A DNA stretch of 11,592 nucleotides from Nitrospirota bacterium (GTDB taxonomy: Bacteria; Nitrospirota; Thermodesulfovibrionia; Thermodesulfovibrionales; Dissulfurispiraceae). The notes below the pieces were generated by a model, which made no database searches, was not told the DNA's origin, and saw nothing but the letters and a program-made list of their open reading frames with translations. Positions 5,619 through 11,592 of this stretch are shown one piece after another (the first letter of the stretch is position 1; every line of letters starts with the position of its first letter). The stretch is from assembly GCA_013349595.1 (NCBI GenBank), contig DUZI01000025.1, positions 1 through 11,592 of the forward strand, written 5' to 3'. Position numbers and translations under genes: made by a program.

Positions 5619-7700
5619 ATGACAGATGCAAGGTCTGTTTATAGCATGTGTGGTATGTGCGCAACAAGATGTCCCATCAGGGTTACAACCGAAAACGGCA
5701 TGGTCACTTGGATTGAAGGTAACCCATATGTAGCAGGGATAGATGGGGCACTCTGTGCAAAGGGTTCAGCAGGTTTATCCCTTGAGTATGATCACGAAAG
5801 ACCACAGTCTCCTTTAATCAGAGAAGGCAAAAGGGGAGAAGGTAAGTGGAAGAAAGCTACTTGGGATGAGGCGCTTGATTATATAGCCGAAAAAATAAAT
5901 GCGATAAAATCTCAATACGGTGCAAAGGCAATCGCCCTTGCAGATAGGGGTGGACTATTTACCGATTTAACTAAGAGTTTTGTTAAGGCAATCGGTTCAC
6001 CTAACTATCTTGACCATGACGATACTTGTGCAAAGAATGTAAACATGGCACTTCAGAGTCTCATAGGTTATAGTAGGGGTGATATTGGTTATGATTTTGC
6101 AAACTGTAAATATATTGTCCTCTTTGGTAGAAATGTATTTGAATCCCTTCAGGTAAAAGAAGTAAACAATATCCTTGATGCAATGGAAAAAGGTTGTAAA
6201 ATTACCTATATTGATGTCAGGGCTACTGTAACTGCATCAAAGGCAAATAAGTTTTTGATGATAAGGCCAGGTACTGATTATGCCATGATACTTGCAATAA
6301 TAAATGTCATCATAAGGGAAAAGCTCTATGATATAGAATATGTAAACAGATACTTTAATGATTTTTCAGAGCTTGAAAATTTTATAGTCCCTTATACCCC
6401 AGAATGGGCTGAAAAAGAGACTGAAATACCTGCCTTTGAGATAGTTAATGTTGCCCGTGAGGCTGCATCAGCTAAACCTAAGGTCATATTCCATGGTGGT
6501 TGGATGCTTTCAAGGTATATAGATTCCTTCTATGCAAGTAGGGGTCTATTCATCTTAAATGCCTTACTCGGGAGTTTTGAGACAAAAGGTGGAATCGTAA
6601 TAGCAAAAGGGGCAAAAGATGCTGGCAAAAAGGGACTTCGTTCACTCTCAGAGGGTATTCCAGAACCTCAAGATAAGATATTTGATGCAACACTACCTGG
6701 CAAATCCTTAGGAACAGGGCATGTGGTAAATCTTTATAAAGTAATTAAGACAGGACAACCTTATAATATAAAAGCTCTTTTTGCTTATAGATATGATCCT
6801 ATGGCATCTCTACCCGACCCTGAAGAACAGAAAAAAGTTCTTGATAACCTTGATCTACTCGTCTCAATTGATGTCAATTACAGTGAGACTGGTTGGTATA
6901 GTGATGTAATATTACCAGAGGCAACATATCTTGAAAGGTCTAATATAGTTTGTGTCCAAAAGGGACAAAAGCCGAATTTCTTTATGAGAAGACAGGCAAT
7001 GAAACCGAGGTATGATTCTAAACAAGGATGGGAGATATTTACACTACTTGCCCATAAACTTGGAGCAGGGCAATATTTTCCTTGGAAGAATATTGAAGAA
7101 ATATGGAATTATCAGCTTGAACCAACAGGTTATAAGATAGAGGACTTTGATGCAAAGGGTTTTGTGTCGTTGTCTAAAGACCCAATATTTATGCCTCGTG
7201 ATGCCATAAAATTTACTACACCATCAGGCAAGATAGAGTTTATCTCAGAAAAAATAACAAAGGTCGGAGGCAAGCCTCTTGCAGAATACAAATCACCAAA
7301 AAACCCAGAAGAAGGCTCTTTTAGACTTGTCTTTGGCAGGGCAGCAATGCACACACATGCACAAACACAAAATAATTTATATCTCAATGAAATAATGCCT
7401 GAAAATCACCTATGGATTAATGAAAAAGAGGCTTCAAAACTTGGAATCAAAAATGGTGACAAGGTAGAGGTTTCCACAGATGGGTATAGTGGAATTATAA
7501 AGGCTTATACTACAGCATACATCCATCCAAAGGCAGTGTTTATGTATCATGGTTTTGGTAGTGAGGTGCCACTTAAGACCCGTTCTTTCGGTAAGGGTTT
7601 AAGGGATACGAAATTCCAAAAGGGAATTCTTGAGACTGTTGACCCTGTTGGTGGTGGAGTTGCCTATCTTGAGGCAATGGTAAAGGTAAAAAAGGCATAG
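5619..7700 (+). CDS. Cytoplasmic molybdopterin oxidoreductase, PsrA/PhsA/SoeA-like catalytic subunit
   Basis: A DMSO-reductase-superfamily enzyme of 693 residues. In order: an N-terminal [4Fe-4S] domain with C-X2-C-X3-C-X27-C (Cys11, 14, 18, 46), the bis-molybdopterin-binding domains (about 65-480), and a C-terminal cofactor-binding domain (about 566-685). Cys137, in DDTCAKN, is at the expected molybdenum (or tungsten) ligand position, as in polysulfide/thiosulfate reductases. There is no twin-arginine signal: the protein starts MTDARSVYSMCGMC, so it should stay in the cytoplasm, unlike typical PsrA/PhsA. It is somewhat shorter than those (about 760 residues). Start choice: ATG at 5619 lies 5 nt after GGAGG (5609-5613); ATG 5616 is too close, and a TTG at 5607 is inside the ribosome-binding site. 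The gene leads an operon with a four-cluster ferredoxin and complex I genes. Substrate could be sulfite, thiosulfate, polysulfide or another oxyanion; sequence alone does not decide. Confidence 0.85.
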   Translation: MTDARSVYSMCGMCATRCPIRVTTENGMVTWIEGNPYVAGIDGALCAKGSAGLSLEYDHERPQSPLIREGKRGEGKWKKATWDEALDYIAEKINAIKSQYGAKAIALADRGGLFTDLTKSFVKAIGSPNYLDHDDTCAKNVNMALQSLIGYSRGDIGYDFANCKYIVLFGRNVFESLQVKEVNNILDAMEKGCKITYIDVRATVTASKANKFLMIRPGTDYAMILAIINVIIREKLYDIEYVNRYFNDFSELENFIVPYTPEWAEKETEIPAFEIVNVAREAASAKPKVIFHGGWMLSRYIDSFYASRGLFILNALLGSFETKGGIVIAKGAKDAGKKGLRSLSEGIPEPQDKIFDATLPGKSLGTGHVVNLYKVIKTGQPYNIKALFAYRYDPMASLPDPEEQKKVLDNLDLLVSIDVNYSETGWYSDVILPEATYLERSNIVCVQKGQKPNFFMRRQAMKPRYDSKQGWEIFTLLAHKLGAGQYFPWKNIEEIWNYQLEPTGYKIEDFDAKGFVSLSKDPIFMPRDAIKFTTPSGKIEFISEKITKVGGKPLAEYKSPKNPEEGSFRLVFGRAAMHTHAQTQNNLYLNEIMPENHLWINEKEASKLGIKNGDKVEVSTDGYSGIIKAYTTAYIHPKAVFMYHGFGSEVPLKTRSFGKGLRDTKFQKGILETVDPVGGGVAYLEAMVKVKKA

Positions 7701-7712
7701 GGAGGAGATAAA

Positions 7713-8225
7713 ATGAGTAAATATTACATATATCAAGACCACTTCAGATGCATTGGTTGCTATGCCTGTGAGGTGCATTGTAAGACCAAAAATAATGTCC
7801 CAGTTGGACCAAGGATTTCAAGGATAATTCAGGTAGGACCTAAATTAGTCGGCAAAATTCCAAAGATGGCCTTTGTATTTATGCCATGTTTTCACTGTGA
7901 AACCCCTTGGTGTGTAACAGCTTGTCCAACAGGGGCGATGCAAAAAAGACCACAAGATGGAATTGTCTTTGTAGAACAAAGCCTATGTGTGGGTTGTAAA
8001 TCATGTATTACTGCATGTCCATGGGGTGTTCCACAATGGAACCATGAAACAGGCAAGGTAATAAAGTGTGATTATTGTAAAGACAGGGTTGACAAAGGAC
8101 TTAAGCCTGCCTGTGTGACTAAATGCACTGCACATGCGCTTAAATTTGTATCGCCTGAGGAGGCATCAAGGATGAAGAGAGAGAGATTTGCAAAAGAGAT
8201 TACAGAGTTTGGCACTGGCTATTAG
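7713..8225 (+). CDS. Four-cluster ferredoxin subunit (PsrB/PhsB/HycB-like)
   Basis: The 170-residue electron-transfer subunit carries sixteen cysteines in the DmsB/PsrB pattern for four [4Fe-4S] clusters: C13/16/19/23, C59/62/67/71, C92/95/98/102 and C119/122/134/138. It should pass electrons between the molybdoenzyme encoded 12 bp upstream and a downstream acceptor or donor. There is no signal peptide and no membrane anchor, so it is soluble and cytoplasmic. The ribosome-binding site GGGAGGAG is strong. In Psr/Phs/Soe operons the next gene usually encodes a quinone-reactive membrane subunit; here it is nuoB after 33 bp. HycB of formate hydrogenlyase has the same fold and passes electrons to a NuoB/NuoI-like chain, which makes a link to the following complex I subunits plausible. 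Confidence 0.9.
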   Translation: MSKYYIYQDHFRCIGCYACEVHCKTKNNVPVGPRISRIIQVGPKLVGKIPKMAFVFMPCFHCETPWCVTACPTGAMQKRPQDGIVFVEQSLCVGCKSCITACPWGVPQWNHETGKVIKCDYCKDRVDKGLKPACVTKCTAHALKFVSPEEASRMKRERFAKEITEFGTGY

Positions 8226-8258
8226 ATTGAAAACCTCCTTAATTCTTTATTTCTAAAA

Positions 8259-8765
8259 ATGACTGAAATCACAGAAAGACAGCAAGACTTCAAACAAATA
8301 AAAGGCACAAACGCCTTCATTACCACTATTGATAAAGTTGTAAATTGGGGTAGGGCAGGCTCACTATGGCCTATGACCTTTGGGCTTGCCTGTTGTGCCA
8401 TAGAGATGATGTCTGCTGGCGCAGCCCATTATGACTTTGACAGATTTGGCATACTCTTTAGGGCATCTCCAAGACAGTCAGACTGTATCATCATTGCTGG
8501 GACTGTTACTTACAAGATGGCACCTGTTATAAGAAAAGTATATGACCAGATGCCTGAACCAAGATATGTCTTAGCAGTTGGAAGTTGTGCCTGTAGTGGA
8601 GGGATATTTAATACCTACAGTACCGTTCAAGGTGTAGATACTTTTTTACCTGTAGATGTCTATATACCAGGATGTCCACCACGGCCTGAGGCATTTTTCG
8701 AAGGACTTATGAAGTTGCAAGAAAAGATTAAAAGAGAGGAATTTAAGTGGAGCAGGTGGAGATAG
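8259..8765 (+). CDS. nuoB: NADH-quinone oxidoreductase subunit B (complex I, N2 cluster)
   Basis: Peripheral-arm subunit of complex I holding the terminal [4Fe-4S] cluster N2, which reduces quinone at the NuoB/NuoD interface. The 168-residue protein shows all four N2 ligands: the tandem Cys45-Cys46 in GLACCAIEM, Cys110 in VGSCACSGG, and Cys139 in PGCPPRPE. The length is normal. The ATG at 8259 has no recognisable ribosome-binding site. The 33-bp gap before it instead contains ACCTCCTT (8233-8240), the complement of one, so translation may be coupled or modulated. Its 3' end overlaps nuoD by 19 bp. Confidence 0.97.
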   Translation: MTEITERQQDFKQIKGTNAFITTIDKVVNWGRAGSLWPMTFGLACCAIEMMSAGAAHYDFDRFGILFRASPRQSDCIIIAGTVTYKMAPVIRKVYDQMPEPRYVLAVGSCACSGGIFNTYSTVQGVDTFLPVDVYIPGCPPRPEAFFEGLMKLQEKIKREEFKWSRWR

Positions 8766-9952
8766 AAAAAGACCTTCATACTCAAGAATTGACACTAAAT
8801 ATGGGACCCCAGCACCCTGCAACGCATGGTGTCTTAAGGCTTGTGCTTGAGCTTGATGGTGAGGTAGTCAAAAGATGCACGCCTCATGTTGGTTATCTCC
8901 ATAGAGGTATTGAGAAACTCTCCGAATACAGGGCATATCCATCAGTGATGCCAATGACAGACAGATTGGACTATATCTCAAGCATGATTAACAATATCGG
9001 ATATTGCATTGCAGTTGAAAGGCTTATGGGTATTGAACCACCACCGAGGGCAAAGTATATCAGGACACTCCTTTCAGAACTTACGAGGATTAGCAGTCAT
9101 CTACTCTGGCTTGCAACACATGCCCTTGATATAGGTGCAATGACGGTCTTTTTGTATTGTTTCAGAGAGAGAGAGTGGTTACTCAACATGTTTGAGATGG
9201 TTATTGGTGCAAGGCTAACAGTGAGTTATCCAAGAATTGGTGGAGTTAGGAGCGATATAGATGATGATTTTATAAAAGAGTCCATTAAGTTCATTGATGA
9301 GTTTCCCTCAAGGATAGATGAATACGAGACACTCCTAGACCAAAACAGGATTTGGTTGCAGAGGACTAAAGGTATTGGAGTTATCTCTACTAAAGAGGCT
9401 GTAAGATGGGGATTAACTGGACCTACCTTACGAGGCTCTGGTGTTAATTATGATATTCGTAAAAAGGTTCCCTATGATGCCTATGATGAGGTGGAATTTG
9501 ATGTCCCACTTGGCAAAAACGGCGATGTGTATGACCGTTATCGCTGTAGGATGGAAGAATTAAGACAGTCTGTAAGGATTATCAAGCAGTGTATTGAGAG
9601 GATGCCTGATGGCAAAATTCTCTCTGATGATGCACCTGATTTAGATATGAACCCAAAAGGGCATAAAAGATTAGTGGGAAATATGTCTCTTTGGAGTGCT
9701 AATATTGCCTTTACAAATGAATATACCTTAACCCCAAAGGGTGAGCTTTACTCTGCAGTAGAGGCACCAAAGGGTGAGCTTGGATTTTATATTGTTAGTG
9801 ACGGTACAGGTAAACCCTACAGGATGAGGCTTAGATCTCCCTCATTTGTCCATGCCTCTGTCATACCAAGACTCTGTCAAGGACACATGATTGCTGATGT
9901 CATTGCGGTGATTGGAACTATTGATATTGTTATGGGAGAGTGTGACCGATGA
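8747..9952 (+). CDS. nuoD: NADH-quinone oxidoreductase subunit D (complex I, 49-kDa type)
   Basis: Peripheral-arm subunit forming the quinone pocket with NuoB. The 401-residue protein shows the family landmarks MGPQHPATHGVLRL (N-terminal quinone-site loop with its conserved histidines), GYLHRGIEKL, TDRLDY, and the C-terminal GHMIADVIAVIGTIDIVMGE. It is a separate protein, not a NuoCD fusion. Start choice: GTG at 8747, inside nuoB, has AGGA at 8737-8740; a GTG at 8756 is the alternative. The [NiFe]-hydrogenase cysteine pairs are absent, so it is a true NuoD and not a hydrogenase large subunit. The tail reads GECDR where GEVDR is usual, a minor change. The stop overlaps nuoI as ATGA. Confidence 0.97.
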   Translation: MEQVEIEKDLHTQELTLNMGPQHPATHGVLRLVLELDGEVVKRCTPHVGYLHRGIEKLSEYRAYPSVMPMTDRLDYISSMINNIGYCIAVERLMGIEPPPRAKYIRTLLSELTRISSHLLWLATHALDIGAMTVFLYCFREREWLLNMFEMVIGARLTVSYPRIGGVRSDIDDDFIKESIKFIDEFPSRIDEYETLLDQNRIWLQRTKGIGVISTKEAVRWGLTGPTLRGSGVNYDIRKKVPYDAYDEVEFDVPLGKNGDVYDRYRCRMEELRQSVRIIKQCIERMPDGKILSDDAPDLDMNPKGHKRLVGNMSLWSANIAFTNEYTLTPKGELYSAVEAPKGELGFYIVSDGTGKPYRMRLRSPSFVHASVIPRLCQGHMIADVIAVIGTIDIVMGECDR

Positions 9953-10500
9953 CCTTTAAAGAGCTTGTTAAAAAGGCACTATTTCTTGAGATACTAAGTG
10001 GGCTTGCACTTACATTAAAGGTTTTTTTAAAAAAACCTGTCACAATCAGATATCCCCATGAAAAGAGACCTGTGTCACCTGGTTTTAGAGGAAGGCATGC
10101 TATGGTAAGGGAATCTGAAACTGGTAAGGAAAGATGTGTTGCCTGTATGAAATGTGCAATGGTCTGTCCAAGCCAGTGTATATATATCAAATACAATGGT
10201 GGAGATGGGACGCCAAGAGAGTTGGTCAAATACGAGATTGAGGCTTACAGATGCATATATTGCGGTTATTGTGTTGAGGTCTGTCCAATGAATGCCATTG
10301 TTCTTACAGAGCATTACGAATATTCCTCTTACAAGAGAGAGGACAATTATTTTGACAAAGAAAGGCTCTTACTGAACTGGGATGAGCATGTAAAGACTTT
10401 TAAAGGTAAGGGCTATTTTAATAAATTCTGGAGCCCCCCTGGTATTGATATAAAGAGATTGCCAGTGGGTAAGAGAGAATCAATAAACACAGGCAAGTGA
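9949..10500 (+). CDS. nuoI: NADH-quinone oxidoreductase subunit I (two [4Fe-4S] clusters N6a/N6b)
   Basis: Electron-wire subunit that carries electrons towards N2 in NuoB. The 183-residue protein has an amphipathic N-terminal segment that lies on the membrane arm (SGLALTLKVFLKKPVTIRYP), the RGRHAM motif, and two 8Fe-ferredoxin motifs: C63/66/69/73 (CVACMKCAMVCP) and C102/105/108/112 (CIYCGYCVEVCP). GGGAGAG at 9933-9939 serves as ribosome-binding site, and the start overlaps the nuoD stop. Its position next to nuoD and before nuoA is not the usual order (nuoG-H-I-J in the classical cluster). Confidence 0.97.
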   Translation: MTFKELVKKALFLEILSGLALTLKVFLKKPVTIRYPHEKRPVSPGFRGRHAMVRESETGKERCVACMKCAMVCPSQCIYIKYNGGDGTPRELVKYEIEAYRCIYCGYCVEVCPMNAIVLTEHYEYSSYKREDNYFDKERLLLNWDEHVKTFKGKGYFNKFWSPPGIDIKRLPVGKRESINTGK

Positions 10501-10501
10501 A

Positions 10502-10870
10502 ATGAATCCAGGTGAATATATACCAATAAATTATCTCCCCGTCTTGATAACAGGGATTGCAGCAACCCTTTTCGGGCTTGGGGCATTGATTATAGGCGAG
10601 TTTTTAAGGCTCAGGAGACCTTATAAGGATAAACTCGAAGCCTATGAATCAGGCAATCCACCTGTTGGACAACCAGGAGAGAGGTTTTCCATAAGATTTT
10701 ATGTGATAGCAATGCTTTTTGTGGTCTTTGATGTTGAAGCAGTGTTTCTTTATCCATGGGCGGTTGCCTTTGGACAGATTGGGATAATAGGCTTTTGGGC
10801 TATGATTGCCTTTTTGATGCTCATATTTTTAGGTTTTTTATACGACTGGAAGAGGGGAGCACTTGAGTAG
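10502..10870 (+). CDS. nuoA: NADH-quinone oxidoreductase subunit A (membrane arm)
   Basis: Small membrane subunit near the quinone chamber. The 122-residue protein has three predicted membrane helices (about 12-34, 65-84 and 93-115). It carries the conserved loop EAYESGNPPVG, where many homologues have YECG, and the FDVEAVFLYPWA motif of helix 2, whose acidic residues are conserved. Only one base separates it from the nuoI stop, so translation is probably coupled; the ribosome-binding site is weak. In the classical operon nuoA comes first, while here it follows nuoI. Confidence 0.96.
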   Translation: MNPGEYIPINYLPVLITGIAATLFGLGALIIGEFLRLRRPYKDKLEAYESGNPPVGQPGERFSIRFYVIAMLFVVFDVEAVFLYPWAVAFGQIGIIGFWAMIAFLMLIFLGFLYDWKRGALE

Positions 10871-11405
10871 CTCACTAAATGAAGTAATAGATGCAATTAA
10901 AACTAAATTCCCTGATGAGATAAAAGAGATATCAGAGTTTGCAAGACAGGTCTCTGTAGTTGTAAGAAAGGATTTGGTTAGGGACATCCTCGTTTTTCTA
11001 CATGATAATTTTCATTTTGACCATCTTCAGGACCTCTGTGGTGTTGATTATAAAGACAAAAAGGATAATCGCTTTGAGGTGGTTTATCAGTTGTTTTCAA
11101 TAGATAACGGACAGGCATTACGAATCAGGGCAGAGGTGCCAGAGGATGATGCCGTGATAGATACAGTCACATCTATATGGGAGGGTGCAGGCTGGCACGA
11201 GCGGGAATGTTTTGATATGTTTGGCATTGTCTTTAGGGGACATAATGATTTAAGGAGGGTACTCATGCCTGAGGATTGGCAAGGCTATCCCTTACGAAAG
11301 GATTATCCCTTAAAAGGTCCAAAGGAATACTGGCAAGGCTTTAAGGATGTTCTCCAAAAGGCTGAGGAATACAGACAGTTTGAGACAAAGGAATTGGGTG
11401 CTTAA
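10863..11405 (+). CDS. nuoC: NADH-quinone oxidoreductase subunit C (complex I, 30-kDa type)
   Basis: Peripheral-arm scaffold subunit that contacts NuoD. The 180-residue protein carries the 30-kDa signature WHERECFDMFGIVFRGHNDLRRVLMPEDWQGYPLRKDYPL (given here from the protein at about 112-151; key residues W112, E114, R115, D118, F120, G121, R138-Y149), with the FDHLQDLCGVDY segment before it. Start: TTG at 10863 preceded by GAGGGGAG (10852-10859); it overlaps the nuoA stop by 8 bp. No later in-frame start fits as well. It is the last gene in the window; nuoE, F, G, H and J-N are not present here. Confidence 0.95.
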   Translation: MSSSLNEVIDAIKTKFPDEIKEISEFARQVSVVVRKDLVRDILVFLHDNFHFDHLQDLCGVDYKDKKDNRFEVVYQLFSIDNGQALRIRAEVPEDDAVIDTVTSIWEGAGWHERECFDMFGIVFRGHNDLRRVLMPEDWQGYPLRKDYPLKGPKEYWQGFKDVLQKAEEYRQFETKELGA

Positions 11406-11540
11406 CAGTTTTTTGCGACTGGGAGCATTAAACAGCCGCAAGTGTTTGAACCCGAAAAAACAGGGTCCCCAAAAAGTTGCAAGACTTTTTGGGGTGGTAG
11501 TTGAGTCTTGCGGCTGTAGCAAAAAGAGCATTAGAACTGT
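11405..11540. repeat. Nested inverted repeats after nuoC, possible structured RNA
   Basis: Four nested helices close on one axis: ACAGTT 11405-11410 with AACTGT 11535-11540; TTTTGC 11411-11416 with GCAAAA 11519-11524; ACAGCCGCAAG 11432-11442 with CTTGCGGCTGT 11507-11517 (11 bp, perfect); and CCCCAAAAAGT 11467-11477 with ACTTTTTGGGG 11484-11494 (11 bp, 6-nt loop). A competing helix is also perfect: GCAAGACT 11479-11486 with AGTCTTGC 11504-11511, which would break the last two. GAGCATTA occurs twice as a direct repeat (11423-11430, 11526-11533). On the - strand the inner hairpin is followed within about 6 nt by six Ts, so part of it could be a leftward terminator. It does not match an RNA family I recognise; the bases after 11540 show nothing clear. 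Confidence 0.6.
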
Positions 11541-11592
11541 CAAAACATAGCTCCTGAACGAAAGAGACTTATCCTTATCGCTGGATCTCGGC

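Noticed and set aside
9900..9952. GECDR at the NuoD C-terminus as a remnant of a [NiFe] CxxC motif
   Set aside because: Aligned to group 4 hydrogenases (DPCxxCTDR), the cysteine falls at the T position, one past the second ligand, and the N-terminal CxxC is also absent. It is an ordinary NuoD.
11467..11494. Inner hairpin as a + strand terminator for the nuo genes
   Set aside because: There is no T-run after it on the + strand. Only the - strand has one, so at most it ends a leftward transcript, and no leftward gene is visible.
11347..11550. Open frame overlapping the nuoC end and the inverted repeats
   Set aside because: It is in another frame of nuoC and continues into the hairpin region, with no start signal or family resemblance.
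1..11592. CRISPR arrays, tRNA or rRNA genes, complete insertion sequences, - strand genes
   Set aside because: No regular direct-repeat array, cloverleaf, rRNA segment or transposase was seen. The - strand open frames are antisense shadows of the clear + strand genes.

Overview
The window is AT-rich bacterial DNA in which every recognisable gene lies on the + strand. It looks like a chromosomal fragment from an anaerobic, sulfur-metabolising, Gram-negative-type bacterium. The basis is a PSP1 (YaaT)-metG housekeeping pair, a periplasm-directed TauE/SafE-type sulfur-anion permease, a PsrA/PhsA/SoeA-like molybdoenzyme with its four-cluster ferredoxin partner, and complex I genes. Low GC and a degenerate GTCATTGCGAGG...GCAATCTC-type repeat would suit a Nitrospirota (Thermodesulfovibrionia-like) or Desulfobacterota-like lineage. 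That placement is inference; no marker here settles it.

Layout. 1-439: gene-free leader with a terminator for something upstream, a degraded dispersed repeat, a 13-bp inverted repeat spanning about 330 bp, and a good sigma70 promoter. 440-3267: PSP1-domain protein and methionyl-tRNA synthetase, joined by an ATGA overlap. 3268-3814: a long regulatory gap with a TGTCCC-N4-GGGACA palindrome, a tandem 11-bp repeat overlapping a weak -24/-12 promoter candidate, an intrinsic terminator inside the likely leader, and a Shine-Dalgarno sequence with no start codon. 3815-5535: one TauE/SafE transporter encoded as two half-proteins, the first carrying a signal peptide and a large periplasmic domain; a clear terminator follows. 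5619-11405: a tightly packed run of molybdopterin oxidoreductase, four-[4Fe-4S] ferredoxin, nuoB, nuoD, nuoI, nuoA, nuoC. 11406-11592: non-coding DNA with strongly nested inverted repeats.

How the genes may work together. The most notable feature is the last operon. The molybdoenzyme and its ferredoxin subunit are the usual A and B subunits of a Psr/Phs/Soe-type enzyme. Where the membrane-anchor subunit (PsrC/PhsC/SoeC) would be expected, complex I genes begin instead. The molybdoenzyme has no Tat signal, so it should be cytoplasmic, the side on which the complex I peripheral arm sits. nuoE, nuoF and nuoG are absent from the window. This resembles the FdhF-HycB-HycG/HycE layout of formate hydrogenlyase. 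It suggests, as a hypothesis, a complex I whose electron-input module is a sulfur-oxyanion (or related) molybdoenzyme. The adjacent split permease would then move sulfite or a similar anion across the membrane. The window ends before the rest of the complex I genes, so this cannot be settled here.
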